NCBI GenBank assembly: GCA_033239525.1
Contig: BSYO01000020.1
Location: 11,906,308-11,970,307 of the forward strand
Reading direction: 5' to 3'
Length of the DNA: 64,000 nt
Origin: Nepenthes gracilis
Lineage: Eukaryota; Streptophyta; Magnoliopsida; Caryophyllales; Nepenthaceae
Part shown: positions 1-12,920 of the stretch, piece by piece
How the letters are laid out: each line of letters starts with the position of its first letter
How positions within the stretch are numbered: the first letter of the stretch is position 1
Made by a program: the position numbers and the translations under genes
Notes under the pieces: generated by a model
Seen by the model: the letters and a program-made list of their open reading frames with translations, nothing else
Told to the model about the DNA's origin: nothing
The model's database searches: none

Positions 1-450
1 GAAAATCATTTTCAGTCTGCGTATAAGTCTTTTGTTGGAATGTTGATCGCAGTACTTACTACCATGAAACTTGATGGTATTCAAGGAATACATGAATATA
101 TTTTTGAGTTGACCAATTTGGCTGCCAAACTTAAAATTCTTAGTATGGATGTGAATGAATCATTCATTATTCAATTTATAATGAATTTTCTTCCTCTTCA
201 ATACGAATTTTTTCAAATTCGTTATAATACTATCAAAGATAAATAGAATTTCAATGAATTGGGAAGTAGGTTTGTCTAAGAGGAGGTAATATTCAAATAA
301 TAAGAAATTTATTCAATAAATTTAATGGGTTATGATGGTAAAAGAAATTCATTCAATAAATTTAATGATACAGGGACTCAAAAAAAAAAAGTAATGTAAA
401 GTGTCACTTTTACAAAAAGGTGGGATATTTTAAGAAAGATTGCTAAAAAA
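1..450 (+). pseudogene. J gag remnant (UBN2-type copia gag with zinc knuckle)
   Basis: An open stretch at 40-246 keeps the copia gag pattern: a segment similar to 'LAAKLK', then a 'FIMNFLP' helix typical of the UBN2/retrotran_gag family. A zinc-knuckle remnant follows at about 400-445 (CHFYKKVGYFKKDC). Its first and last cysteines survive, but the second cysteine and the histidine have become tyrosines, so it should not bind zinc. Stops at about 244 and beyond break the frame. In an active element this protein would form the particle that packages the RNA. Confidence 0.75.
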
Positions 451-499
451 AAGGTTTGATTCGAAAAGAAAGGTAAGCCTTTGGCTTATATTTGTTTTG

Positions 500-1866
500 A
501 ATCAAACCTAATCAAAATATTTTTTAATACTTGGTAGTTCGATTTATACTCTAACGTTTATATTTCTAAATTGATGTAGAGATTCTTCATAACCCAAATC
601 CTAAACCAAAATGAGAATTTCATTATCTTGAAAAATATGTCAAAATTTCTGTTTCTATTGTTAAAATTTTTCATTTATTTCTTAATATTGAAATGTATTT
701 TGATTTGGTAGAAATACTTTATGTAACTTTAATTTTTAGAAATCTTATTTTCATTTTTGAACTTGATGTTTAAGGCTACTGTATAAAATTTAAAAATAAA
801 AGAGTAAGATATACAAAAATAAAGCCTTCTTTAGTTCAAAAATTCTTTCTAATGGTTTCTATAAAATAAACATTGACTAAAATTTTGCTGAAACTCGCAT
901 GACTCTGCATTATAATATATGAACAAAACGTAAAAGTGTGAATGAGAACTCTTCTTTCTTATGGTACGAAAAATTGGATAATATATTTAAAGATCATATG
1001 AAAAGGTTAGTAAATGAAAGAATATTACCTAATATTAATTTTTTTGATCTTGATATATATGTGGATTGTATTAAAAGAAAACAAATTAAACATACAAAGA
1101 AGGGTGTTATGAGAAGTTCAAAACTTTTAAAGATTAACCATACAGACATTTGTGGGCCTTTTGATATTCTCCATCTTTAGGAGGAGAAAAATATTTTAGC
1201 ACCTTTAACGATAAATTTTTACATTATTATATTTATTTATTATATAAAAAATCTCAATTTGTAAATATTTTAGAGATATATATTACTGATGTTGAAAGAC
1301 AATTAAATAAAAGTGTGAAAGTCATTTAATCTGATAGAGGTAGTAAATATTATAATAAATATAATATACTAGGACATTTTCCTGACCCTTTTGCTAAACT
1401 ATTAGAAAAATATGGTATACGCGCACAATATACTTTGCTAAGAACGTCATAATAGAATAGTGTTGCTGAACGATATAATTGTACATTAATGAATATGGTT
1501 AGGAGTATATTGAATTATTCCTCTTTATCCAAATTTTTGTGGATGGAAGCCCTTAAAAGTGTTATTTATATTTTTAAACAGGTTCCTAGTAAAGCAGTTT
1601 CAAAAACTCCTTTTAAATTATGTATTATATTTGGGGATATCCAGTAGATGTTAGAATATATAATCTATAAGAAAAAAAAAATAGATTTTAGAACTTTTGA
1701 TGGATATTTTGTTGAATATTCAGAGAAATCTAAAAGGTATAGATTTTATTATCCCAACTATAGTACAAAAATAATAAAAACTGATAATGTCATATTCATC
1801 AAAAAAAGTAAAATCAGTGGGAGTAATATTTTACAAAATGTGAAGATTAAAAAAATTATGGTATAA
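500..1866 (+). pseudogene. J protease / GAG-pre-integrase / integrase remnant
   Basis: After a barely legible protease stretch (about 500-900), the GAG-pre-integrase zinc region is readable at 938-1160 and runs into the integrase signature 'HTDICGPF' at 1137-1160. Downstream, 'SDRG' (about 1330) and 'VAERYN' (about 1463-1480) mark the second Asp and the Glu of the DDE triad. The frames shift repeatedly. The 1648-1866 stretch holds the post-integrase region that precedes RT in copia elements. It is non-functional. Confidence 0.75.
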
Positions 1867-2107
1867 GTCCCTATACTCATAATTTCTAAAGAAATTATTA
1901 TTTCGATTGTTATTGAACGATAGATGGATAATTCTATCATTCATAATGAGAATGTCACTATTAAATGAAATGTGAAACAATCATAAGAAGTAGTATTAAA
2001 AAGATCTTATAAAGAAAGGAGATCTGCTATTTAAATAATTATTTGATTTATCTATAAAAATATGAGTATGATATATGGATATATGATAATCTGTTTTCTT
2101 TTTAATA

Positions 2108-2717
2108 AGTCCTAGAAAGAAGTGATTCTTCTAAATGGATTGATAACATAAAAGATGAGTTAAAATTAATGACACATAATGAAGTCTGGGATCTGACCGA
2201 ATTATCTGAGGGTTGCAGAATAGTTGGTTTGTATGAGTATTTAAAATGAAATGTGAGTCTAAAAGTAATATCAAACAATATAAGTTAGACTTGTAACTAA
2301 AAGTTATATTTTAAAAAATGACATTGATTATAAGGAGACATTTTTTTCAATTTCTAAATAGGACTCCTTAAGAATTATAACGGCATTGATAACACATTTT
2401 GACTTGGAGTTGTTTCAAATGGATGTAAAGACTACTTTTCTAAATAGAAACTTAGATGAAGAAGTTTACATGGAACAATATGAAAGATTCTTAATTAAAG
2501 GATATGAGAACTTAGTTTGTAAATTAAAAAAATTAATATATTGACTTAAATAAGCCTCATAACAATGATATTTTAAATTTCATAATACCATTTTATCTTT
2601 CGATTTTATAAAAAAATATCATTGATCGGTGTATATGCCTGAAGGCCAGTGAGAAAAAATTTATATTATTGGTTCTATATGTTAATAATATATTGTTTGG
2701 AAGCTGTGATCTTAGGT
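2108..2717 (+). pseudogene. J reverse transcriptase, 5' part
   Basis: Highly degenerate copia RT. The block around 2415-2490 matches the conserved 'MDVKTAFLNG..EEVYMEQP' region, here with changed residues. At about 2676-2700 the catalytic box reads YVNN in place of YVDD, so both catalytic aspartates are lost. The frame then reaches solo LTR D1 at 2723 and continues at 7170. Confidence 0.75.
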
Positions 2718-2722
2718 TTTTT
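2718..2722 (+). repeat. Probable target-site duplication of D1, left copy (TTTTT)
   Basis: These five bases precede the TGTAATATC start of D1, and TTGTT follows its TTACA end at 7170-7174. There is one mismatch. Removing D1 and one copy of the duplication brings the RT reading frame back into register, which supports the exact boundaries. Confidence 0.55.
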
Positions 2723-3136
2723 TGTAATATCTCAAATATTTTTTTTATAAATTAATTTTAATAATTATTTTAGTACTTATTTTAGATTTAAAATTTTATA
2801 ATTGGGTTTGAAATTTGAGTCTAAAGTATTTCAATAATTGAATTAGGCTTAAATACTTAAACCATTAAATTGAACTAATGGTTTGAGCTGGGTATTTTGA
2901 TTATTAATATGATTAATTGAGTTAGTTTAATTATAAGTCTATTTAATCATAAAATCGTTATATATTTAATTTATATGAATTTTAGTATATTAGAATTTAT
3001 TAATAGAATTATGAAATAAAAATTTAAGATGGGACAAAATATTAAAAAATTTTAAGTGTTATTATTAGATAAATAATTAATTAAGATTTTAATGAGAGAT
3101 AAATAAATATATATGAATATATATATTAGAAAAAAA

Positions 3137-3250
<114 letters not shown>

Positions 3251-3480
3251 GAGAGAGAAAGAAAGATTCAGCCAAAGGAAAAAGAAGGAAAGAAAAGGGA
3301 GAGGAGAGGAAAGAAAAGAGAAGAAAAGAAAGAAAAGGAAAGAAGAAAGAAAGAAAGGAAAGAAAGAAGAAATGAAGAAGAGAAGAGGAAGGAAGGGAGA
3401 AGAGAGAAGAGCGGCGCGGCAAGGTGGAAGGAAATCGACCTCAAATGGAAACTCGGCAGAACCCTAATTGATTCCTTCAT

Positions 3481-3489
3481 TATTTAAGG
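3481..3489 (+). promoter_or_regulatory. Putative TATA-like core of D1 (TATTTAAGG)
   Basis: TATTTAAGG follows a purine-rich upstream region and precedes a CT/GC-mixed leader-like stretch. The same core occurs on the minus strand of D2 (54209-54217) at the matching place. Conservation between two diverged copies is the main support. Confidence 0.45.
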
Positions 3490-4084
3490 AGACGCTGGTT
3501 GGGGGAAGAAGGAGCCGCCGTCTGGAGTCGTACTTGCTATTGCCGTCATTGATCGAAGCCAAAGCCACCATCACCAATCCGAACCGACCGCTTCAGTTAA
3601 AGCCATCACCGCTATTTACCCAGGCCACCGCTAACGTTGCTGCTGAGCCGAAGCTGAGGCGACCATCGCAAACCCTAGCCGTCGCTCCAGGCAAGTGAAT
3701 CCTGTTTACTGTCATTTCTACTCAATTGCAAATGAAACCCTCTATTGTCATTCTCCTCGAATTCACAAGTGAAATTTCTCTTCCTGACATTTCTTCTTGG
3801 AATTTGTAAGCAAATTTTCGGTTCATGCTTCGTTCCCTGTTGCAATTGATTTTTCTTCGTGGCGTTGATCTTCTACTTGCGTCGTTAGCAAATGTGGAAT
3901 AGCTCCTTCTTCCTCTTAAATTTCCTCTGATACCATGAGATTTTGTGGTATTTGGAGGATGAGGTGAGGAAATCAGAAATCGGGAAAAACAGAGCATCAT
4001 ATTCTGTTTTGGCTAAGGTTTTTGTGATGAAGGGACGTGGTAATTTGGTGATTAAAAGTACTGGATGTGAATGTATACGGTTGA

Positions 4085-4720
4085 TTGTATAGTCGTATGT
4101 GTGTATTTGACTGTGTGTATGTGTGTGTGTATACGGTTGGGTGTACATACATATGTGTAACCGTGCTTGATGGGTGTGGGGTTTGTAGCGGTGTGTGTAT
4201 GTATATACGTGTCTGTGGACCGTATGTGTGTAACCGTGTGAGTGTGGGTGTTCTGTGCGGGTTGGTGTTGGTGTGTGTGTATGCAGGTGCTGGCCGTGTG
4301 TGTGTGCAGCTGTGAGCGTGAGGCAGTGTAGCTGCTGCTACTGTCGTGGGAGTGTGTTGTGTGTGTTGGTGAATGGTTGGGTGTGTAGCCGTGTATGTAT
4401 GGTGTATGTGTGGGTGTGTTGCCATGTGTGTGTGTGCGGGCTGTGTCTGTAGTGCGTGATGGAGGTGCGTGAAGTGTTCGCAATTGGTGATGGCAGTGAA
4501 GGCGGTGTGCACTGTGTGTGCGCGTGTGTGAGGAAGGCAGCATTGCTGCCGTGCGTGTGTGCATATGTGTGTGAATTGTGTGTGAGGCAGGTAGTTGTGA
4601 TGCCATGCGTGTGTGGGGGTGCACGTGTGTGTGTGTATATATATATATGGAGGTATATGTATGTACATATAAATATATGTAACAATGTATTTGGATATAT
4701 ATATATATATGTATGTACGT
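4085..4720 (+). repeat. TG-rich low-complexity block with (TA)n in D1
   Basis: Long runs of TG, TGTG and GTGTGTAT, with TATATA tracts at about 4637-4650 and 4696-4710. They yield spurious Cys/Val-rich and His/Thr-rich open frames on both strands. The D2 counterpart is the CA-rich block at 53200-53530 with (TA)n at 53129-53165. Confidence 0.9.
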
Positions 4721-6015
4721 TAATGTGTGGTTATACGTGTATGTATGAAAATAAAAATGGTAAAGAGTATAAAGGGTATTTACAGTTTATGTATGTTGTA
4801 TTTATAAGGGTATATTGACATGTTTTCGGAGTTATGCTGATCGTAAGAAGAAATTAATATTGCCAATTAATTTGTTGGAACCTTGCAAAATTAATTGGGG
4901 ATGGAATCTAATAAAAATAGAGATTATTGGCCTTAACTGTAGACATTGTAACGCAACAGAATGGAAGAATAGTTTAATAGTTGCATTGAGTAAAATATAA
5001 TATATCGGTTTGAGTTTATCTCTTATTCGTGTTGTGAGAAATTCCTTTGTGTTAGATTTGATGGCGTGAGTAAGGTCCCTGGTCAGCACCGAATAACGTT
5101 ATATTGTTGATGTTGCAAAGTTTTCTTTGCGTTATACTCGGTGTGTGAGTATTTGAATTTGTTGGCTTTCTACGGTCAAGGTCGAGGAGATTATATGAAA
5201 ATATTAAAGTATTTGGTCAAATGGGAGGCTATGGTACTTAAATGTGGCATACGCTTATCTGATACTGATTTTCGTGTCCTGGTGGTGTTGAGGTACATTG
5301 CCTAGTTCGGAGGGATGCTTATGGCCATGTGAACATCGTAGATCATGATATCGATGATATCATGGCGGGAGATGCTGGGTTTGACGCGTGAGGTATCTTC
5401 CGTACCTGGTAGAGTCGAAAGATGAGCATGCTCGGGAGACGTCTGTACTTTGTTTGGTAGAGTTTCTGTGGACCATGGATTTTGGTTGGAGGTCAAACTT
5501 GTGAGTATCGGTAGCCCGTGCAAGTACCCAGCTGTTGGGGGATATACGTAGCCTTTGGTTTACAGTAGCAGAATAAGATCCAGGAGTTTACTTGTGATAT
5601 TCTATGATTGTGAGTATTTATTTGTTGTGTTGGTAGTATCCTTGTGTGGATTCTGAGATATTCGGATTCGGTGGAATCCATATTAATTGTTATCGTGATT
5701 ATGCTGGTCGTTCTAGCTGACATATGAACCAGGGAAATCCTCAATCATCGTTGATGTCGGATTTCAGGGGATTACCATAGTTTATTGGCACGCTTGAAAT
5801 AATATTAATCGGTTACGTGATGATTCTTATATCTCATTGATGAAACTTGATAAATGATTCTTCGCGTTAATCTTAGTGGTGTACGTATGTTTTATTGGCA
5901 CTCTATGTATAAGTAAAGGAGAGTGTGCGAAGACTTTACGGTAACTGGACGAATGGGAGTCCGCGGGACCGTAAAGTAGTATATACTTTTCCAATACTAA
6001 TTCCATTCTAGAGGA

Positions 6016-6600
6016 TTGAGGTCGTTGATATTGAGAAGGGATACTTATAACCTAGTGACCATCGTAGAGAATGATATTTGGGATATCATTGGTGAGGGGT
6101 ATCGGAGATGGTATGAGTATGCTACGGGTGCAGTCTCTGAGAGGACTGTAGGGGTAGTGGGGATACCATGGATGACCTCATTGTATTACCCAACCGTTGG
6201 GGGCATAAATACACGGCCTTTGGTTTACTATGGTAGAATAAGGTCCAGGGAGATTCTTATTATCTCGTACAGTGGTGACCACAAATTGAGTTGATATTCA
6301 GATTCTTATTGTCTCGTACAGTTAGTCGAAAGGGATGTTTATAACCTAGGGACCATCGTAGAGGATGATATCTGGGATATCATTGACGAGGGGTATTGGA
6401 GATAGTATGAGCATACTACGATAGGGGTAGTGGGGATACCATGGATACCAAGTAACTTCGTGGTACTCACCTAGCCGTCGAGGGCGTAAATACGTGACTT
6501 TTGGTCCACTATGGTAGAATAAGGTCCCTGGAGACTACTATCATTCATATAGTTGTGTCATCGTATTGAGCTGATGATCGGATTCGACGGAATCCATATT
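6016..6600 (+). repeat. Diverged ~295-bp tandem repeats in D1
   Basis: Two units, starting near 6036 and 6331, share 'TTATAACCTAG..ACCATCGTAGA' and, later, 'GGGGATACCATGGAT' and 'CTATGGTAGAATAAGGTCC'. A more diverged unit begins near 5312. D2 has the same repeat with a period of about 294 bp (52030-52600). Confidence 0.8.
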
Positions 6601-7169
6601 GCTTCTTTGATACTTAGCCGTTCACATGGTCTTTAGGTTGTGGACACGACATGTTATTGAGTCTCCGACAGTGGTTGATCTATTACCTACTAATATTAAT
6701 TTTATTTATTATTTTATTATCCGAGATGCTTAATTATACTCATCTATTGTTGATTATGTTTACTTACTGGGTATTCGGCTCACTCTTGTGTTTTATTGGC
6801 TACAAATTAGACAGGTTGATACCAGGATCTAGGAGATCACAAGGAGATCACGTGACTTTTGGGTAGCCACCAGATAGAGGTGATATCAGAGTTCAAGGTT
6901 CTCCGAATGGGGATTTAAGATTTTTGATTTAGTTATTGTTCGACTTGTGTTAGATTTTCTTTATAAGAATTGATATTTTGGGACATCGATGTCGTTTATT
7001 GAAGTTATTATTATTGCTAATATGGATATTTGATTTATGATGCATTTATGAGGATCATTGATGATATTGAGTTAATTAATGATGTGTAATTTTTAAAATT
7101 TGGGATGATTCGAGACTTTTACCGTGATGGTCTGGGACGGGTTTGAGGATCCGAACTCGGGTCGTTACA

Positions 7170-7400
7170 TTGTTACATAAGACTAATGGCTATCTTTCTA
7201 AAGATTTTGATATGCAAGATATTGGTAAGGCAACTTATATGGTAGGACTATAAATATTTTGAGAAAAATCACATGGATTATTGGGATTATCTTAAAAAGG
7301 ATATATCAAGAAAATTTTAGAGAGATTTGAGATGGATAACTGTGCAGCCAGTATTGATCCAATTTAGAAAGGTAATAAATTCAATTTAATGTAATGTCTA
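7170..7400 (+). pseudogene. J reverse transcriptase, 3' part
   Basis: The sequence resumes directly after D1 with the copia RT block 'SKDFDMQDIGKATYM' (7195-7240), which normally lies about 15-20 residues after YVDD. This confirms that D1 interrupted a contiguous RT. The frame decays after about 7400. Confidence 0.8.
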
Positions 7401-7639
7401 CAAAAATAAATGAAAACGAAATCAAATGAAGGATATTCCTTATGCATCTGTTGTAGAAAGTTTGATGTATGCACAAAATTGTACCAAACTAAATATAAGT
7501 TTCACGGTTTGTATACTGGAACGATACAAAAGCAATCCCGGTATAGATCACTAGAAAGTTGTAAAAAAATGATGAGATATTTGTAAGAAATTAAAGACTA
7601 CATGCTTACCTATAAGAAGTGCGATAATTTGAGGTGATA

Positions 7640-8112
7640 GGATATTCAGATTCAGATTATACTGGATGTTCAGATACCAGAAAGTTCACATCTTAATATA
7701 TATATATATATTTTTGTTGGAGGAGTTATTTCATAAAAGAGTGCAAAGCAGTTTGTGATTGCTCTGTCCACAATGGAAGTAGAGTTTGTGGCATACTCTG
7801 AAGCCACTATACATGCATTATGGCTATGAAACTTTATTTTAAGGCTTAGAATTGTCAACAGTATAGTTAGACCGTTGAACATTTATTATGATAATTCCGC
7901 AACAGTTTTATTTTTAAAGAATGACAAATATTTAAGGGATGCTAAGTATATGAAAATTGAATATCTTATCGTTAAAAGTAAAATTCAGAAACAAAAAGTG
8001 TCAACAGAGCATATTAGTACCAAAATTATGATTGCATATCCATTAACTAAATGTTTACCTTCAAAAATATTTATAAATTGTGTTGACAGTATGAGTCTTT
8101 GTCGTTACCCAT
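7640..8112 (+). pseudogene. J RNase H remnant
   Basis: Copia RNase H features are visible: 'DSDYTGCSD' (about 7650), then the region around 7740-7800 that corresponds to 'QKCVALSTMEAE', and a C-terminal stretch ending in a degraded form of the usual 'ADPLTKGLP' (about 8030-8060). The polyprotein stops at 8112-8114. It is non-functional. Confidence 0.75.
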
Positions 8113-8471
8113 GATGTAATGATATTACTCTGACATTTGAGATCTCTCATAATGTATTTTTGATATCTTCTATTTATTTTATATTATTCAAACTTACAGT
8201 TTTAGATTGATAATAATAGAGCAGTCTCTCATTAAGATATTTTTATTGCACCGTATGATATTTCTTATTTAAAACTTAATCATGTAATTTACAGGTGTTG
8301 TGGTACATGGAAGAAAATATATCGCATAATGATGTGAAACCACAATGACTCGCATTTGTCGATTATTTGATTATAGGACTATGACATATAAACTATTCGA
8401 GGATGGTAATATTGTATACTTAAAGTTTATTTTAATCAATTCTGATAAATATTATTGTCATATGAGCCAAG

Positions 8472-9158
8472 TTGAAGAATATTAAAAATATGTCCCATAT
8501 GACGAAATATAAAAATTATTGACTTACTAAATTGATTAAATAAATACGATCCAATTGATTTATATATATAATAAAGAGAAATTTTCTAAAAGTACGCCTA
8601 TTCAAGATATATCCTTTGATGGAGAAGATATATTATTTTTTAATATTATATCCTTTAACGAATAGATATGTCTTTTTAAGACATATCCGTTAAGCGAATG
8701 GATATCACTTCTCAATAATTATATATATTTATAACGTATCTCTTGGGAGAAAGGAAGAACATTTTAGTTATTTGGGAATGATCCTCTCTCCCTCTATAAA
8801 AGGACGTCATTGGCCATCATTTTGAGATACACAAATTTGTATCACATTTTGCAAATTATAAGGAAAAGAGAGATTATTTTTCAGTTCTTTCAGACAAGAA
8901 CAATTACAATATTGTATAAAAGCTCGATGATTATGTATTCAAATATGTAAATTTATTTTTTCTATATTTGATTGACAAATAAAGAAATATGATAATAAAG
9001 ATCTTGTGGACGAAAGTTTTATCTCACTAAAGTTTCTTACACATTTTTCATTATTCGTTTTGGTTACTTCCATCGCTGACAATCTCTTTTTTGATTTCTC
9101 TTTGGTACTCAATTTCATTGGATGCTGCGTTAGTGTGTTTGAAATCGAAATCTCAACA
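8472..9158 (+). mobile_element. J 3' LTR (approximate bounds)
   Basis: The start follows a 'GAGCCAAG' stretch typical of the sequence just before the polypurine tract in such copia elements. The LTR begins near TTGAAGAATATT and contains a TATA box at 8795-8803 (TATAAAAGG). The right end is placed at CTCAACA (9158). No second LTR copy is in the window, so both ends are estimates. Confidence 0.55.
8795..8803 (+). promoter_or_regulatory. TATA box in J 3' LTR
   Basis: CTCTATAAAAGGACG is a good plant TATA context inside the LTR, about 320 bp from its start. It would have driven the element's RNA from the 5' copy. Confidence 0.55.
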
Positions 9159-9579
9159 GTAACTTAGTAATTTGAGTGTTTCTGTTGAGAAATTCTCGGT
9201 TCATTTCGTAGGGCAGAGATCGAATGTTTCCTTCTGACCACAAAATTTCGATGGTAACTCTGCAACTTGAGTTCTTCGATTGGGCAATTTTAATCGGGAG
9301 AGAATGCTGTCGCTGGTCCTTCTGTTAGTATACACAATTACGTCTTAGCAGACCTTCTCAAGTCTTATTTTTCAACATCATTACCATAAAAGTACCAGCG
9401 ACGATAATGAACTGAGTCGGCTCAGAATGTGTCCTTGCTACTCGCGAAGTCGGTGCCGTCAAATACTTTCACACAGCAAGACCATTCTTCTCTGATCACT
9501 CTCTATCTCACATTAACAGTGTCCACTACCTCTTTCTCTTTTTTTTTTCCCCTTTCTGACAAGACTATATCCTAAGACA
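9159..9579. other. Unassigned stretch between J and K
   Basis: No convincing coding potential. It could be the end of the J LTR or older intergenic DNA. A C/T-rich tract lies at about 9530-9557. Confidence 0.3.
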
Positions 9580-11332
9580 ATCCTCAAAGTTCAAAGTTTT
9601 AAATTTTAAATTTAATTATGATTAATTATGTTGATATAAGTAAAGTTGAGATCAAAGAAGAAATAAATTGGGTTAAAGTTAAAGTTGGGATTCGGTCACA
9701 TTGAGTTGAGTAATGCTTGACTGACACCCGACGTGCATACATGCATGTCCTAGGCAGAAAGGTCGTGTCTGACGAACGCTTGACCTTGGCTCAAGCGTGT
9801 TTGACAGATTAGTTGACACTCGATATGTATATGAGGGATACTCAAGTACGCTGTGACAGAATGTCAACACTTGACACATGCTTGATATGATGCTCGTGTG
9901 CCACAATATTTGGCTGTAGCGCCCGATGCGTGTTTAACGAGAGCACGTGTGCTAGTTTGATATATAAATTATATTCGGTTGATTTTTGATCATTTTTTTC
10001 AAGTTTTAAGATAAGAGAGAGATTAATAAGAGAAGAAAAAGAAAAGAAGAGAGAGAAAGAGAGAGAAGTTAGAAGTGAATCTAAGCAATATTTTGGTGAA
10101 TTTGAAGTTAAGACGAGTATATCTCAAACCTTTCTTCATTTGTTACTGATTTTTTCTTACGTCTTAAAGTATTTATTATTCTAAATACTATTGTATATTA
10201 TATTTTCGTTGTTAGATTGTTTATACTTTATATGTATGATGTCCTATTCCCATCCCTTGTAATTTTTATAAAATTTATGTTATTAGTTCATATACTTTAT
10301 ATTGTAGACTTCTCTACATTTTCACCTACGTATATGTTGAAATCATATATAAACAGTTATTGTATGATTTAAATTTGTATATAATGTCCCTGCATGTTCA
10401 AATTCTCTAAGTATATGTTTTGTATATCCTAAAATTATATCAATTTGTCCCTATATATATGTTATTTGAAATAAAATGTTGAATTGAGAAATTTTAATGA
10501 TTTTTCTGCAATATTGTGTAAAAATCTTATAATAAGATATTTCATATTTTAAATTGAGTATGTTCATATTTTTGCAGAAAATTAACATATTACATGATAT
10601 GAAATCGAAGGGATTTGGAAAAAAATTCTAGAATTTATTAAAGAATTAAGAATATTTTTTTCAAAATGAGAATATACAAGGATTATTGTGATTGTGCAAA
10701 GCTTTTATTTGTTTGTATATTGGATCATTGTAAGAAATTTAGCTGTGAAATGTTATAATATATCATAGTATATTATAATAGTAATTGAGATTCGAACCTA
10801 TCATTCACAGGTAAAAATGACTTTTGGTCCTGTTTATAGGGTTACTTGTATAATAACCCCCATTGTGTCTTAAATACTAATGTAAGGTTTTTGATTATGT
10901 GAAAAAAAATATAACTCTAGCTTTGTTATTTTGGTAGGGTCCTACTAGCCATTGTCCATAAGAAATAATTATGTTTGACGAAACTTATATAACATGTTTA
11001 ATTATAATTTGTTAAAAAGATATGTATATTTGTCATAAAAATTCATGACATTGTATCCAAATTTGATTCATTATTCCTTTTGACATATTTTAATATGTTT
11101 TATTGTGTAAATTATATACTTTATTTAGTTTTTGGCTTACTCCTATTTTATTTTTAGTTAGCCCATTCAGATTAGAAGTTTCAGATACTTACAAGTGATA
11201 ATTTAAGATCGAGGACCTGATTTAAGGAAACATAGACTAGAATTTGATTGTAATATCTGGCTTCCATTTTATTTATTTTGGTGATATTTATTATTTTGGG
11301 TATATTTGATGCATCGGAATTGATTGTGTGTT
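9580..11332 (+). mobile_element. K: Tekay/Del-style LTR remnant (approximate bounds)
   Basis: The landmarks follow the order in the LTRs of A and B: an AT-rich start, a GC-richer block with repeated GCTTGA/CTCAAGC words, TATA at 9961-9969, a GA-rich leader (10010-10070), a stretch like the 'GGCCCTGTATA' block (about 10827), 'ACTAGCCATTGTCC' (10945), and 'TTTGGCTTACTCC' (11130) corresponding to 'TTTGGCTCACTC'. No coding region or exact termini are seen. It is probably a solo or truncated LTR. Confidence 0.45.
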
Positions 11333-11900
11333 GTGAAATTTTGAAGAAATTCAAGTTAGCCGGTTGGTGCTTGAAGCGCGCCCGATTGGCGTTGGAGTGC
11401 TGATTGTCGTGGGCTTGCACCCAAGATGCACCTGAGGCCGTGCCCGAGTACCGATTTGTGCATATGTGGTGCTCGAGGCATGCCTTAGTGATGCTCTTTT
11501 ACAGGGTCGCCTTATAAGCAGTTTCAGTAGCACTGTTGGGCATTGCGTGGGAGAAAGGAAGGAAGGAGAGAAAAGAAAAAAGAGATAAAATAAATATATG
11601 TATCCTTTGGTCAGACTGCTTGGCAAAATATTGAGGTGAGTATTTAAAAGTCATGTCCTTAGTTTGTTTTAGTATTTGATATGTTTTGCTTATATTTCGT
11701 AGTTTTAATGTTCATACATGTTCTTTTTATTTAGCCTATTTGTTTCATTTGTGCATCATGATATTTTTACATATTGTTTGGTAGTTTTGTTTTGCATTTA
11801 TGAATATTTGAGGGTGATGGGTACGTTCATAGTGGATTGGCTTAGGAGGGAGGAGCGACGCAAATCCACGAATACCCATACATGTGCCTGGACGGTTAAA
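11333..11900 (+). mobile_element. K2: truncated LTR-like promoter fragment
   Basis: A TGTGAAATTTTGAAG start, a block with GCGCGCC and 'GTGCTCGAGGCATG' (about 11469), TATA-like TTATAAG (11511), a GA-rich leader (11550-11590) and a T-rich tail look like the first part of another LTR. It appears to be cut off by element L. The right boundary is uncertain. Confidence 0.35.
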
Positions 11901-12822
11901 GTGTACCATTGACCAGACAAAAGACAAATGAGATCGGCATAAGGACGGGCAATTGGCTCACAGAGACTTTCAACACTTTGTTGATAGGAAGCGCAATAGT
12001 AGGCCGGCTCCAGGGCATGCCTCACGTGGGCCAAGCCCAGTTTGGGCCACACTTCCATTCACAACTAATAACGGTCTCCTCCCTTGATTTTGTGCTCTCC
12101 CAAAAGGTAATCTCCATTATAACGATCACCAATAGATTCAGCGCGCATCTAACGAGGAAAGTGCCAAATTCTCTTCCTTGTCTGCAGCAAATCCTAGCCA
12201 TTGCAAAATGTAGAAGGAAAGCAATCTATTTAAGGAGCCGTTACCGCTATTGAAGCCCCACGCCAAGGAAGGAAGTCAGCCCAGCAAAGCGCAAGAATCA
12301 AGTAGTCCTACCTAAGGAAGGAGGCCCAACATCTCAGCTATAAAAGCCCATGGAGTCCTCACTCCAGGGCGCGTTCTCCCCTCTGCTAAAAATCGCTCTC
12401 AAAAGCTCACGCACTCTTTCTTCTACAAAACGCTCTTATGAGCTCACACAGCATTCTGGTGACTCTGAACGCTCCCACACTTACAGAATGTCATCTCTCT
12501 CTCTATCACTACGTCCCCCATGACCACAGTGTAGAGAACCAGTGCGACTCTCGAGCCATAAAAAGCCTCTCACAATGAGAGCAAAGCACCTACCACGAAC
12601 ATTCTTTACCTTTCTCGTTATTTGTCACTTTTACCCTAACCTTCTTATTGTTTGAAGACTGTTTACTGATTTAAGTGTCGGAGTATTTTCGATGGGATAA
12701 CATCCTGGCCGACACCGACCACTTGTTTATTGTAGCGGTATGCAGGATCCAGACTCGATGAACAGAGTTGGACTTAACAATCAACTTGACCAAACTTGTT
12801 CGAAGTTTGGTTCCAGGATGCA
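11901..12822 (+). mobile_element. L 5' LTR (left bound approximate)
   Basis: The right end is set by the PBS that follows (…GGATGCA, then TTATTGGCGCC). TATA box CTATAAAAG at 12338-12346. The left end is only a guess at a TGTACC start, as no second LTR is available for comparison. Confidence 0.5.
12338..12346 (+). promoter_or_regulatory. TATA box of L LTR
   Basis: CTATAAAAG with a GC-rich flank, followed by a C-rich leader, about 480 bp before the LTR end. Confidence 0.55.
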
Positions 12823-12825
12823 TTA

Positions 12826-12841
12826 TTGGCGCCGTCTGTGG
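12826..12841 (+). other. L primer-binding site
   Basis: TGGCGCCGTCTGTGGG is the conserved start of the internal region in many plant Tat/Athila elements. It is complementary to a tRNA 3' end other than initiator-Met and lies just downstream of the LTR end. Confidence 0.8.
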
Positions 12842-12920
12842 GAAGCGCTTACAAAAAGCCTACCACCTTGCTCAAATATCTTCATCAGCTTCATCTTCAA
12901 AGTTTACATCATCAACTGAA

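Noticed and set aside
4052..4818. Cys/Val-rich and His/Thr-rich open frames, up to 223 codons
   Set aside because: They read the TG/CA low-complexity block of D1 on both strands. No start context, domain or conservation with D2 frames.
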